A stretch of 64,000 nt of DNA from an uncultured Sutterella sp. (GTDB taxonomy: Bacteria > Pseudomonadota > Gammaproteobacteria > Burkholderiales > Burkholderiaceae_F), in NCBI GenBank assembly GCA_900544345.1, contig UQUR01000007.1, forward strand, positions 42,791 through 106,790, read 5' to 3'. The translations under genes were made by a program, and so were the position numbers. The notes below the pieces were generated by a model that ran no database searches, had not been told where the DNA came from, and worked only from the letters and a program-made list of their open reading frames with translations. Of the stretch, positions 34,680 through 43,915 are shown in pieces. Position 1 is the first letter of the stretch. The number at the start of each line of letters is the position of its first letter.

Positions 34680-34699
34680 TTGTCATCAAACTGTCATTT
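34680..34699 (+). promoter_or_regulatory. Second candidate Pho box
   Basis: TT-GTCAT-CAAA-CT-GTCAT-TT on the plus strand, with the same 11-base spacing and a CTGTCAT half site. It points away from phnT, about 65 bases upstream of the first box. No plus-strand gene begins nearby. Confidence 0.55.
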
Positions 34700-34740
34700 T
34701 TTAATAAATGTCAGTACTTTGACGAGATCATTAAGCGGAA

Positions 34741-34777
34741 AAAAGAACAAAAAAGGGCCGGCTTTTAAACCGACCCT
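34741..34777 (-). terminator. Terminator of the ridA gene
   Basis: AGGG-C-CGG (34754-34761) pairs with CCG-A-CCCT (34770-34777), and a T run follows on the minus strand. It lies just after the RidA stop. Confidence 0.7.
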
Positions 34778-34801
34778 AATGATTTGATTTCTCAGACGTT
34801 A

Positions 34802-35182
34802 TTATTCATCTATTTCAGCAATGGCTTCGATTTCTACCAGACAGCCGAAGTGCAAATCGGTAGTGGAAACGACGACTCGACCGGGTTTGTGATCGCCGAA
34901 AAATTCAGCATAGACTTCATTAATGGGACCCCAGTATTGAACGCTTGGTGTGTAAATGCGACAAAAGACTACCTGATCACGTCTGACGCCCGCTTCTTTT
35001 AAGACTCGGTCTACGTTATTGAGAGCAAGGCGAGTGTGATCTTTAATATTACCCTTGCAGACTTCGCGGGTATCCGGGTCAATGGACAGTTGCCCCGAGA
35101 CGTAGAGCATCCCTTTGGAGATGACGCCGGCACTGTAATGACCTTTATTTTCACCTTTAAATGGTGGGCATACCAATTTCAT
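34802..35182 (-). CDS. RidA-family reactive enamine/imine deaminase
   Basis: 126 residues, YjgF/YER057c/UK114 family. RidA proteins hydrolyse reactive enamines formed by PLP enzymes. Family features: GHYSAGVISKGMLYVSGQLSID at the start, the GVRRDQVVFCRIY segment with the substrate-binding Arg region, and C-terminal VEIEAIAEID. It follows the LysR gene at 35236 on the same strand, with 53 bases between. It could support the PLP enzyme PhnW next door, but its own terminator separates them. Confidence 0.88.
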   Translation of the reverse strand: MKLVCPPFKGENKGHYSAGVISKGMLYVSGQLSIDPDTREVCKGNIKDHTRLALNNVDRVLKEAGVRRDQVVFCRIYTPSVQYWGPINEVYAEFFGDHKPGRVVVSTTDLHFGCLVEIEAIAEIDE

Positions 35183-35235
35183 TTTTTTCTCCCTTTGACT
35201 TGTCTGATAGAGCAGTTTAGAGACTTTTTCTTCCT

Positions 35236-36120
35236 TTAACGATTCTGTTTCATATCTTCTCTGAGCATATCGAGCAGCATTTCAGTTGCTTTGCTGATGC
35301 GCCGATTCTTAGGCCACGCAACAATCACGTCGGCTTCAAGTTTAGGGCTCAGAGGTATGTGGCGAAGGTTGGAATCGGCCGGCGGCGTGTAGATATCTTT
35401 TAATGCCAGCACGTGACCGAAACCTTCTTCGGCTAAAAGCGCAGCGTTATAGATCAGATTAAAAGTCCCCACGATATTGAGTTCGCCCGCTGCCTGCCCT
35501 AACCAACCGTTAAATTCGTTGTTATTGAGCGCTTGCCTGGAGCATAGCAGCGGCACTTTGACGATGTCTTTGACGGTGATAAATTCTTTTTCGGCTAAGG
35601 GACCGTTGATCGGAGTGAGCAACCCCCAAATATCTTTTTGGGGTAACTTGATATAGTCGTAATCGGATAAGTCAACGGTGCCGATAAAAATACCGATATC
35701 AGTAGTGCCGTTGCGTAAACCCGAAGAAATCTCCAACTCACTGCCGCTTACGACGTTGCACTGAACTTTTGGTGCCAGATCGTGAAAACGGCGAATAGCC
35801 CTTGCTAAAAAACGTATAACAGGTGTTTCGCCTGCAGCGATATTAATGGAGCCCACGACTTCGTCTTCAGCGCTCACTTCTGCCTTTGTCCTGTCAAATA
35901 AATCCACTATTTCCAGGGCTCGAGCATAGAATAGCTCGCCCTTTGGCGTTAGTTTAATTTTTCGGTTACTGCGCTCAAAAAGTTTGTGTCCGAGCTCTTC
36001 TTCAAGTTCCATGAATTGGCGCGATAACGTCGGTTGGGTGACAAAAAGCTGTTGGGCGGCAGCCGAGATGCTTTGAGCCCTGACAGTAGCGATGAAATAA
36101 CGAATGACACGGATGTTCAT
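35236..36120 (-). CDS. LysR-family transcriptional regulator
   Basis: 294 residues, standard LysR length and without the tail seen in the three island regulators. Winged helix: MNIRVIRYFIATVRAQSIS, then AAAQQLFVTQPTLSRQFMELEEELG. Effector domain from about residue 90. It is divergent from the M20D amidohydrolase at 36335 with 214 bases between and precedes ridA on its own strand, so it may regulate either. No effector can be read from the sequence. Confidence 0.88.
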   Translation of the reverse strand: MNIRVIRYFIATVRAQSISAAAQQLFVTQPTLSRQFMELEEELGHKLFERSNRKIKLTPKGELFYARALEIVDLFDRTKAEVSAEDEVVGSINIAAGETPVIRFLARAIRRFHDLAPKVQCNVVSGSELEISSGLRNGTTDIGIFIGTVDLSDYDYIKLPQKDIWGLLTPINGPLAEKEFITVKDIVKVPLLCSRQALNNNEFNGWLGQAAGELNIVGTFNLIYNAALLAEEGFGHVLALKDIYTPPADSNLRHIPLSPKLEADVIVAWPKNRRISKATEMLLDMLREDMKQNR

Positions 36121-36334
36121 TAGTATGCCTGAGAAGTATAGAAAAGCATGAATAATAGGTATTGATGTTCAAATTTTAGCTATTTCTGCAAGAGAAAATC
36201 CGTCAGACTTTTCTTGGATATCTATCGACTTATTAAGGATAAGCGCTTAGGCTGAGCCCATTTTCTTTTGCAGACTTTTCCTTCAAGTTTAAGATAATCG
36301 AATAACTGCTGAAATATTCAGGAGAACATCAATT

Positions 36335-37534
36335 ATGTATACCGCAAGCGAAATTCAGTCTTATCTTTCCGATTGCTCAGAGGCCCTTAAAGTCTGCAGG
36401 CATCATTTGCACCGCCATCCGGAGGTTGGGCTGCAGTTGCTACAAACTGCGGCCTTTATCGAAAAAGAACTTCTGTCTTACGGCGTTGATGAAATCCATA
36501 AGGGATTCGGTTCTTCTGCGATTGTGGCTGTTATTCACGGCAAAAAGAAAGCTCCCCATTGGGTAGGTTTGCGAGCGGACATGGATGCTTTGCCTCTCAG
36601 AGAGGCCAGTGGGACAGAGTATGCATCGGTAAACGAAAACAGAGCCCATGCCTGCGGTCATGACGGACATATGACAGTCGCTTTGGGTGCCTGTCGATTT
36701 TTAGCTTCTCACAGGGACTTTGAGGGGTCGGTCGCCGTGATTTTTCAGCCCGGAGAAGAGGGTTATGCGGGCGCACGCCTGATGGTGGAAAACGGTTTAT
36801 TTGAAAAGTTTCCTATTGCAGAAGTGTATGCAACACACTGTGAACCAACTCTTGAAGTCGGTCAAATCGGAATTGATCCCGGTTACATTATGGCCGCGGC
36901 TGATGTGTTCTCGATTGATGTAACTGGGCGAGGGGGACACGGAGCAAGACCCCAAAGTACGGTTGACAGTGTTTTGGTTGCCTCACAAATTGTTGTCAAT
37001 GCCCAGTCTATTGTGAGTCGCAATGTTAATCCTCTTCAGGCTGCTGTAGTCAGTTTCGGGGCTATTTTAGCTGGCGATACCAATGGCTCGAGCGTATTGC
37101 CTCAAACCGCCAAACTTGTCGGTACCTGTAGAAGTTTTGAGCCTGAAGTGCAAGATCGCGTTCAAGAGCGTTTATGTGAAGTTGCTCAAGGCGTAGCAGC
37201 GACTTATGGTGCACAGGCACAATGCCATTACCAGCGTTTGTATCCTGCTCTTTTAAACCACAAGGAGCAGGCCCAAGCGGTCAAGGAGATTGTGCAAAAT
37301 TGGTTGGGTAATGCAGGGTTAATGCCCGCGCCTCAGCAAATGACGGCCGAAGATTTTGCATTTATGACTCAGGCGCGCCCGGGCTGCCTCTTTCGTTTAG
37401 GGGTCAGGGACGATCGACATTTGTCCAATCTTCATGAGTGTGAATTTGATTTTAATGACGAAGCGATTGTTTACGGATCAACTCTAATGGTGCTCATTGC
37501 ACAAAGTCGTTTGGCTGCATTGAATAGTAAATAA
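36335..37534 (+). CDS. M20D amidohydrolase (hippurate/IAA-amino-acid hydrolase type)
   Basis: Cytoplasmic metal-dependent N-acyl-amino-acid amidohydrolase, 399 residues. It has HRHPEVGLQL near the start, GLRADMDALPLRE (about residues 86-98), the metal-binding cysteine and histidine in HACGHDGHMTVALG, and the catalytic Glu in QPGEEGYAGA. The end has MTAEDFAFMTQ with the conserved Glu. GGAG ribosome site before the ATG. Substrate unknown; family members deacylate N-benzoyl-, N-acetyl- or peptide-linked amino acids. Divergent LysR neighbour. Confidence 0.88.
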   Translation: MYTASEIQSYLSDCSEALKVCRHHLHRHPEVGLQLLQTAAFIEKELLSYGVDEIHKGFGSSAIVAVIHGKKKAPHWVGLRADMDALPLREASGTEYASVNENRAHACGHDGHMTVALGACRFLASHRDFEGSVAVIFQPGEEGYAGARLMVENGLFEKFPIAEVYATHCEPTLEVGQIGIDPGYIMAAADVFSIDVTGRGGHGARPQSTVDSVLVASQIVVNAQSIVSRNVNPLQAAVVSFGAILAGDTNGSSVLPQTAKLVGTCRSFEPEVQDRVQERLCEVAQGVAATYGAQAQCHYQRLYPALLNHKEQAQAVKEIVQNWLGNAGLMPAPQQMTAEDFAFMTQARPGCLFRLGVRDDRHLSNLHECEFDFNDEAIVYGSTLMVLIAQSRLAALNSK

Positions 37535-37540
37535 TTTAGC

Positions 37541-37577
37541 AAAAAAGAGGCTTTTTACGGGAACGAAAAAAGCCTCT
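37541..37577. terminator. Terminator between M20D gene and serB
   Basis: AGAGGCTTTTT (37546-37556) pairs with AAAAAGCCTCT (37567-37577), with an A run before it that is the T run for minus-strand transcripts. It serves serB and probably also the M20D gene. Confidence 0.85.
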
Positions 37578-37599
37578 GCATTTAATTATTCAGCCAAAA

Positions 37600-38454
37600 T
37601 TATTCTTTTTTAGCATCTTCCCAGTATTCAACAAAAAACGGGATAATGCCGTCTAAATTGCCGTGATTGATTCGGTAGGGTGCACTTTGAGCAACTATGG
37701 GTTTGCCGTGGAACGCAAAGCCCAAACCGGCTGTTTTAATCATTTCCAAGTCGTTCGCACCGTCACCACCCGCAATGGCCTGACTATGGTGCAGTCCGTG
37801 TAGCATGCAAAGCATGTCGAGTGCGCGGCGCTTACCTGCCGCATCCAAAATATCTCCGCCTCCGGGACCGGTCGTCTCGCCCGTAAAGAAGCCGTCTTTG
37901 ATGATCAAGTGATTGCACAGGTAACCGTTCATACCTAATTTTTCACAGACAACTTTAGCTATAGCGTCAAAACCTCCAGAGAGAATATAACTCTTAAGGC
38001 CATGAGCCTTTGCAAAGTTAATCAATTCAACTGCACCGGGCATCAGTTTTGCGTGAGAGGCTGTCACATCCATGCAGTGTACCGGAGCGCCTTTGAAGAG
38101 TTTGACACGCTCCCTAAGATACTCTGCAAAAGGCATATGGCCTTGCATGGCGATTTCAGTCATACGGGCCACTTCCTCACCGACGCCGCATTGCCAGGCA
38201 ATATCATCAATACATTCCAACTCAATAAGCGTGCTGTCCATGTCCAGAGCAAGAATCCCGAAATTTTTGATGCTCAAGCCATCGGGAACGCAGTTGACAT
38301 CAAAGCCTAATTGGGTACCCCGTTTGAGCAGGTCTTGAGTTAATACGTTGTCAGCGCCGTTGACTCGAACAGCATTGGGTTTTATCCAAATATTTTTGAT
38401 AGCCAAGCTTTCGGCAAAAGCATCAGCTCCCATCCCTTCAATGACGATATCCAT
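37600..38454 (-). CDS. serB: Phosphoserine phosphatase
   Basis: HAD phosphatase, 284 residues, last step of serine synthesis. An N-terminal region (to about residue 60) resembles the ACT-like extension of bacterial SerB. Catalytic motif I is LALDMDSTLIELE (Asp71, Asp73), motif II SGGFDAIAKVV, and motif III GDGANDLEMIKTAGLGFAF. It is co-directional with, and 12 bases downstream of, the phosphodiesterase gene. A trailing place in that operon could be incidental. Confidence 0.93.
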   Translation of the reverse strand: MDIVIEGMGADAFAESLAIKNIWIKPNAVRVNGADNVLTQDLLKRGTQLGFDVNCVPDGLSIKNFGILALDMDSTLIELECIDDIAWQCGVGEEVARMTEIAMQGHMPFAEYLRERVKLFKGAPVHCMDVTASHAKLMPGAVELINFAKAHGLKSYILSGGFDAIAKVVCEKLGMNGYLCNHLIIKDGFFTGETTGPGGGDILDAAGKRRALDMLCMLHGLHHSQAIAGGDGANDLEMIKTAGLGFAFHGKPIVAQSAPYRINHGNLDGIIPFFVEYWEDAKKE

Positions 38455-38466
38455 ATGAGTTCTCCG

Positions 38467-39993
38467 TTAATTGAGTTCTTTGATTTTACAGTTGCCGGCA
38501 CGGGCCCCTTCAGAGATATAGAGGTGTTTGCCGAAACGAATCCGCTGAAGATACTGAATGAAGTGCCCTTGCTGCATGGTAAGTACCTCTTCTTCGCAGT
38601 CTAATTTTTCTTTTCCACCAATCGCTTCTGTGAGTAAACGGGCTTCGGGTAGCGGTAAAAGTGCATCGGTAGGGTCTGTCAGGTCCATGAGTTTCATCAC
38701 AGTGAGAGCAAAATCATCATGACCCGCGGGTTCAGTATGTGTTAATTCGGAGGAATTGAACCGGTCTCCCTGAATAGCTAAAAGGCTTCGAATTTCAACT
38801 GGCAAAAGTCCGCCGTGGTTACCGGCACCAATTTCTAGAGATGCTCCCATGATCAGTTTGCCATTTTGAGGATTATTCCTCATTGTTACGCGAATGTCCG
38901 GACCTCTTGGGTGATCGGAAAAGACCAAAGCTTCGGAAAAAGTACCGGGGATACGTCCTTCAATGTCTTCAATACAGGCGTGTTCTTTTGGTTGAGAGAA
39001 AATCATTCCGACTTCATCAAGTGCCATTAACTCGTCTCTGAGACGCAAGAGCTTGTCTTCGCTCGGTTGTGTTAACCAAAGTCCCAACGTGTAGTCGCCC
39101 ACCATCACCAGGTCACAATCATTAATACAATGTCCTTCGGCGAGGTCTTTGCGCGTAAACACTTTCCAGCCGTTTTCGATCAGTTTGGCCTTTAAGTCAA
39201 AGTGAGCGCAGACTTCTCCATGGCCGTGGTCGGAAATAACAGCAAGCTGCACGCCCTGATCTTTGCCTTCTTTTTCCCACCAATCCAAAATCTGTTTAAA
39301 AGCATCATCAGCGTTTTTTCTGGCTTGTTGAGTTTTAGGGTCAAAAATGCCAAATTCGTGACTGGAGTGATCAGGTTCTCCAATCCAAAGAATCGTGACA
39401 TCACCTAAACCTCTGGGTAATTCATACTCAAAAAAGAGTTCTGATATCAGTCGTGTGCCGTCAAAGTCTGGGAACTGCAATTGAACGCCGTTACCCCATC
39501 GAGCCTTAAGAGCTTCACGTTCGGATTGAGGAAGTGTAAGACTCATGTCATGTACGCAGCAATTCAGATGGCCGGCATAGCGATCAGCGTGCATATGTTG
39601 CAGGCGGGTACTGCCCGAAGAATTAGCACAAATCACACGAAGGGTTTTACCTGCCTGGCCTAAGCGGTCTCCAAGAGTTGGTACGTTAATTAACCCACCG
39701 TTGAGATCATGAGCTTCAACACTCGGAACACTCGAACCAACGAAAATAGCCTCCTGAGAATGAACAGAACGGTCAAAATAGGCATTGGCAATGATGCCGT
39801 GCTGATTTGGCCTGAAGCCAGAAAAAATTGTCGGATGGTTAACATAGGTTTCCGTTGGGAAAGTTGCCATGTAACGCGTCCAATGGTGAGACTTTTCAAT
39901 AAAGGCGGCCAGCGTCGGCATGTCTTCTTTAATACAATCAGGACGCAGTCCGTCAAATCCTACGATAACGAAACGAGTTTTATTGTTATTCAT
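38467..39993 (-). CDS. Alkaline-phosphatase-superfamily phosphodiesterase (NPP-like)
   Basis: 508 residues, no signal peptide, so cytoplasmic. It has the type I phosphodiesterase/nucleotide-pyrophosphatase core: FVIVGFDGLRPDCI (metal Asp14), FPTETYVNHPTIFSGF (nucleophile probably Thr49), GEPDHSSHEFG and VISDHGHGEV metal sites, and SDHPRGPDI and GNHGGL near the end. The substrate should be a phosphate ester, diester or phosphonate ester. It lies 4 bases from a peptide-type ABC permease and appears to be in that operon, so the imported compound may be what it cleaves. Nucleotide pyrophosphatase, phosphonoacetate hydrolase or glycerophosphodiesterase are all possible. Confidence 0.82.
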   Translation of the reverse strand: MNNNKTRFVIVGFDGLRPDCIKEDMPTLAAFIEKSHHWTRYMATFPTETYVNHPTIFSGFRPNQHGIIANAYFDRSVHSQEAIFVGSSVPSVEAHDLNGGLINVPTLGDRLGQAGKTLRVICANSSGSTRLQHMHADRYAGHLNCCVHDMSLTLPQSEREALKARWGNGVQLQFPDFDGTRLISELFFEYELPRGLGDVTILWIGEPDHSSHEFGIFDPKTQQARKNADDAFKQILDWWEKEGKDQGVQLAVISDHGHGEVCAHFDLKAKLIENGWKVFTRKDLAEGHCINDCDLVMVGDYTLGLWLTQPSEDKLLRLRDELMALDEVGMIFSQPKEHACIEDIEGRIPGTFSEALVFSDHPRGPDIRVTMRNNPQNGKLIMGASLEIGAGNHGGLLPVEIRSLLAIQGDRFNSSELTHTEPAGHDDFALTVMKLMDLTDPTDALLPLPEARLLTEAIGGKEKLDCEEEVLTMQQGHFIQYLQRIRFGKHLYISEGARAGNCKIKELN

Positions 39994-39997
39994 ATTA

Positions 39998-40837
39998 CTA
40001 TCTGCCTTGCGGTTCTAATTTTTGTTGTACGAAGTCGCCCAAGATAGACATCGAGAGCGTTGATAAAACAATTACGACACCGGGAATAACAGCAATCCAC
40101 CAGGCAGTCGTCAAATAATCACGTCCGAAGCCCAACATGGTTCCAAGTGAACTCATAGGAGGTTGAACGCCAACACCCAGAAATGACAGAGAGGTTTCCA
40201 GCAAGATCATGCCGGGGAAGTTTAATGTCATATTGACTACGAGAGCAGAGGCGATATTGGGCAAAATGTGTTTGATTGCAATGCGCCAGGTCGGAATTCC
40301 TAAACCTTCCAAAGCATTGGCGTAGCCCTCTGTGTAGGCTGAGCGAGCAAGGTTTCTTGTTAGGCGTGCATAGCGATCCCAACCGTAAACGGCCATGATG
40401 ACAATAATCACTGTGACATTCGTGCCCAAGAAAGCAAGAATTGTCAAAGCGAGAATGATGAAGGGCAGTGAGGCTGTGAAGTCGACTGCTGCATTTAACA
40501 CGTCATCAACTATTCCGCCAAAGCGTGCTGCCAGAAATCCCAGCGTTGTACCGATAATGGCACCTAGGATTGTGCCAGCAATGGCCAGTAGAAATGATAA
40601 GCGCAAGGAGTAAACCAAGCGTGAAAAAACGTCTCGCCCCAGCTCATCAGTGCCTAGGATATGAGCAAAACTCGTAAAGGGCATTGTCAGACGTGCGGAT
40701 AAGTCCATTTGTTCAATATTGTAGGGTGCGACCCAGGGGGCTAAAACACCGAACGCAAAAAAGATAAAAAGTAGACCCGCACTGCAATACACAAGGAGGT
40801 CAGAGCCTTTCTTTTGTACATTAATAAATTGAGCCAT
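39998..40837 (-). CDS. Peptide-type ABC transporter permease (DppC/OppC family)
   Basis: 279 residues, six membrane helices. The N-terminal cytoplasmic part MAQFINVQKKGSDL is followed by a first helix, and the EAA-type loop appears as GYANALEGLGIPTWRIAIKHILPNI (about residues 172-196). DELGRDVFSRLVYS in the periplasmic loop is typical of the DppC/OppC branch. Operon order is binding protein, fused ATPase, DppB-like, DppC-like, phosphodiesterase, serB. Confidence 0.93.
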   Translation of the reverse strand: MAQFINVQKKGSDLLVYCSAGLLFIFFAFGVLAPWVAPYNIEQMDLSARLTMPFTSFAHILGTDELGRDVFSRLVYSLRLSFLLAIAGTILGAIIGTTLGFLAARFGGIVDDVLNAAVDFTASLPFIILALTILAFLGTNVTVIIVIMAVYGWDRYARLTRNLARSAYTEGYANALEGLGIPTWRIAIKHILPNIASALVVNMTLNFPGMILLETSLSFLGVGVQPPMSSLGTMLGFGRDYLTTAWWIAVIPGVVIVLSTLSMSILGDFVQQKLEPQGR

Positions 40838-40852
40838 TTATCTCTTTCTCCG

Positions 40853-41779
40853 TTAGTTATTGCTCTTACGTAGCCGAGGATTGACAACCAGAGCCAGTAA
40901 ATCCATCGCAAGGTTAGCGATAATCAGCGATGCACCTGTGGCTAACACAATCAGTTGGACCACCGGAATATCACGGTTTGCAACTGACTGGACTAGGAGT
41001 TTGCCAACACCTGGCCAGGAGAAAACATTTTCTGTAATCACGGCACCAGCAACTAGTGTCCCCAGGAAAAAGCCCATGATGGTCAAAATGGACAGCATGG
41101 CATTGGGCAAAGCGTGAAGCCAAATGACTCGCCTTTCAGGTAACCCTCTCATACGGGCGGCTTTAACGCAAGGCAGTCTCATAGCATCAATCATGGCACT
41201 ACGGGCATAACGAGAGAAAATAGCCGCTTCGGAGGTTGCCATGGTGATGATCGGCATGATGTAGTGCCAGACAGTAGCATTGCCATAAGAAGGAAGCCAG
41301 CCAAGCCAGATGGAGAAAATCAACAAAAGTAAAACACCCATGAAGAAGTTCGGCACTGCGTAACCAAAAACCGAAATAAACATCATGGCTTTATCCAGAT
41401 TGCTATTGCGGTGCAATGCCGCAATCACGCCGGCAGGAATACCAAACAAAAGCGTCACAATGGCAGTGGGGATCATCAGATCCAGGGTCGGCCAAAAAGC
41501 ATTCAAAAAGACCTCTTTAACCGGTAGCCCCGTGAGGTAGCTTCTTCCCATGTCAAGAGTGAGGAATTTTTGCAAATAAACCAGGAACTGTTCCCAGAGT
41601 GGTTTGTCGAGTCCCCATTGAGCACGGAACGCGGCCAAGGCAGTCGCGTCTGCTCCGTCTCCCAGCATGATACGAGCTGGGTCGCCGGTTAAGTGCAAAG
41701 CAAAAAAGACGCATGCCGTGAGTAAAAATAGCGTCACCAGTGAACGCAAAACGATACGTAGAACAAGCGCTACCATCAC
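40853..41779 (-). CDS. Peptide-type ABC transporter permease (DppB/OppB family)
   Basis: 308 residues, six membrane helices, with the DppB-type start LRIVLRSLVTLFLLTACVFF and LTGDPARIMLGDGAD. The EAA loop is AARMRGLPERRVIWLHALPNAML-like (about 204-226). Its start overlaps the end of the upstream ATPase gene by 4 bases, so translation is coupled. Partner of the 39998-40837 permease. Confidence 0.93.
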   Translation of the reverse strand: MMVALVLRIVLRSLVTLFLLTACVFFALHLTGDPARIMLGDGADATALAAFRAQWGLDKPLWEQFLVYLQKFLTLDMGRSYLTGLPVKEVFLNAFWPTLDLMIPTAIVTLLFGIPAGVIAALHRNSNLDKAMMFISVFGYAVPNFFMGVLLLLIFSIWLGWLPSYGNATVWHYIMPIITMATSEAAIFSRYARSAMIDAMRLPCVKAARMRGLPERRVIWLHALPNAMLSILTIMGFFLGTLVAGAVITENVFSWPGVGKLLVQSVANRDIPVVQLIVLATGASLIIANLAMDLLALVVNPRLRKSNN

Positions 41780-43845
41780 GCTTCTCCTTCGGAGGCCTGA
41801 AGTGCTTCAAAGGCTTTTTGCTCAAAGCAGGCACAGGCGTGGTTATCGGAAAGTTTAGTCAGAGTCGGTACCTCAAGATGGCATCGGGAGCTAGCAACCG
41901 GGCAGCGGTTAGCAAATACGCAGCCTTTGGGGCGGTCAATGGGACTGGGCATTGAACCTTTTGGATAAAAGTGAATTACACTGGCGTCTGCCCCTGGGGT
42001 GCTTGCCATTAAAAGTTTGGTGTATGGGTGCTTCGGTCGCTTGAAGATTTCATCCACGTCACCGGCTTCCACAATGCGGCCGAGGTACATGACAACCACT
42101 CGATCGCAGATGTAACGGACGACATTGAGGTTATGCGAAACAAAAAGCATTGACATTTTGCTTGCGTTTCTTAAGTTGTAAAGCAACTCAAGAACTTGAG
42201 CCTGAATGGATACGTCCAGAGATGCTACCGGTTCGTCACAGACTAAAAGTGCGGGCTCAAGCGCCACTGCACGCGCAATAGCAGCACGCTGTAGCTGACC
42301 ACCGGACATCACCACTGGTAGTTTGTTCATGTGGTGAGCAGGCATACCGACAGCTTTTAAAACGGCCGCAGCTCTTTGAAGGGCGTCCGCTTTTGATAGA
42401 TGCTTGTGAACCATTAAAGGTTCAGCGACTTGTTCAATCACTGACATTCGAGAGTCAAAGCAGCCGTAAGGATCCTGATAGATCATTTGCATGGCAGCGC
42501 GTTGAGCTCGCCACGCTTTGCTTCTCGGTTCAGGAATCGGTTGGTTTTTAAAGAGAACAACTCCTTGAGTGGGCTTTTGGTGACCGAGCAAAAGTCGAGC
42601 TAAAGTCGATTTGCCGCAGCCTGATTCACCGACTAGGCCTAAGATTTCACCGTGTTCAATCTGAATTTCAATATTTTGGAGTACGTCCCAGGGCTTTTTA
42701 CGACCTAAAAGGCCCTGACGCGTGTAATAACAGTGTTTTTGAATATGAGCGTCAACTAGGGTTGGGAAGTCTGTTTGCTCCATGTTGACCAGTGACTTCA
42801 TCATGTCGCTGACCTGACTAAGTCCTTCTTTTTGTTCATGCTCAAAAGCTTCATGAGCTTTTGTACAGCGGGAGCGCCAATGTACAGTACTATCTACGTC
42901 AGCTAAATCGGTGAGTGTTTGTCTGCATGAGTCACAGACTTTTGCGCAACGGCTGGCAAAAGGGCAGCCGTTTCCAAGTTTGTCAGGTGGCGGAATTTCG
43001 CCTGGAATCGGTTTTAAAGTGCCCTTGACGCTTGTCATATCGGGCATAGCATCTAAAAGTCCTTCGGTGTAGGGGTGTGCCGGATTAGGCAGAACTTTAG
43101 AGACAGGACCCTCTTCGAGAAGGTAACCCGCATACATAACTGAAACTTTGTCTGCAACGTCGTGCGCCAAATGCAAGTCATGCGTGACCAAAAGCATAGA
43201 CATATTGAGTTTGTGAATGGTTTCACGCAGCTCCTGTAAAAGTTCCCTTTGTACGACAACATCTAGGGCAGTCGTCGGTTCGTCAGCCAAAAGCAGCTTA
43301 GGTGCTCCTACTAAGGCTAAGGCAATCATGATGCGTTGGCGCATACCACCTGAGAGTTGATGCGCATAGGACATCATGCGTTTTTCTGGGGCAGTAATAC
43401 CGACGGTTTTTAAGAGTTCGAGCGCTATATCGTGTAGGTCATGTTTGTGAGCGGCGAGAACTTTGGCTGTGTTTTGATCACGATAGTTAGGGTGGCGGCA
43501 GGCAATGGTTTCCATCAGTTGGTAGCCGATGGTCCGCATGGGATTCAATGCGCTCATGGCATCTTGTACAACCATAGCAATTTCCGCACCGCGCAACTTT
43601 CTATATTCCTCAGCAGAAAGAGTCAAAAGTTCTTGACCTTGAAACTGGATGCTTCCATTAATGCGGCAATTGTTGCCAGCCAAGCCGAGAATAGAGCGTG
43701 CAAGCACACTTTTACCTGAACCTGATTCACCGATAAGGGCGTGAATGACTCCTTGTTCGATATCAAGATTGATGCCGTGGAGCACTTCCACAGAACCGAA
43801 TGAAACGTGCAGGTCCCGGATACTGATCAGAGGATCGTTTTGCAT
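41776..43845 (-). CDS. Fused DppD-DppF-type ABC ATPase
   Basis: 689 residues with two complete ABC ATPase domains in one chain. First: Walker A GESGSGKSVLAR, signature LSGGMRQRIMIALAL, Walker B LLLADEPTTALD. Second: Walker A GESGCGKSTLARLLLG, signature MSGGQLQRAAIARAV, Walker B LLVCDEPVASLD. Each is followed by the oligopeptide-transporter C-terminal motif with clustered cysteines (CPFASRCAKVCDSC and CVFANRCPVASSRC), a probable Fe-S site. It replaces separate DppD and DppF. A hairpin lies between the binding-protein gene and this gene. Confidence 0.93.
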   Translation of the reverse strand: MQNDPLISIRDLHVSFGSVEVLHGINLDIEQGVIHALIGESGSGKSVLARSILGLAGNNCRINGSIQFQGQELLTLSAEEYRKLRGAEIAMVVQDAMSALNPMRTIGYQLMETIACRHPNYRDQNTAKVLAAHKHDLHDIALELLKTVGITAPEKRMMSYAHQLSGGMRQRIMIALALVGAPKLLLADEPTTALDVVVQRELLQELRETIHKLNMSMLLVTHDLHLAHDVADKVSVMYAGYLLEEGPVSKVLPNPAHPYTEGLLDAMPDMTSVKGTLKPIPGEIPPPDKLGNGCPFASRCAKVCDSCRQTLTDLADVDSTVHWRSRCTKAHEAFEHEQKEGLSQVSDMMKSLVNMEQTDFPTLVDAHIQKHCYYTRQGLLGRKKPWDVLQNIEIQIEHGEILGLVGESGCGKSTLARLLLGHQKPTQGVVLFKNQPIPEPRSKAWRAQRAAMQMIYQDPYGCFDSRMSVIEQVAEPLMVHKHLSKADALQRAAAVLKAVGMPAHHMNKLPVVMSGGQLQRAAIARAVALEPALLVCDEPVASLDVSIQAQVLELLYNLRNASKMSMLFVSHNLNVVRYICDRVVVMYLGRIVEAGDVDEIFKRPKHPYTKLLMASTPGADASVIHFYPKGSMPSPIDRPKGCVFANRCPVASSRCHLEVPTLTKLSDNHACACFEQKAFEALQASEGEA

Positions 43846-43866
43846 GAGATAGTTTGAAATGTGAAA

Positions 43867-43899
43867 CCCGCTCCTAAGTCGATAACGACAAGGAGCGGG
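43867..43899 (-). terminator. Hairpin between binding-protein gene and ABC ATPase gene
   Basis: Perfect stem CCCGCTCCT (43867-43875) with AGGAGCGGG (43891-43899). No T run on the minus strand, so it is more likely to protect the binding-protein mRNA from decay than to terminate fully. Confidence 0.55.
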
Positions 43900-43915
43900 G
43901 AGAGTTAGTCGAAGA

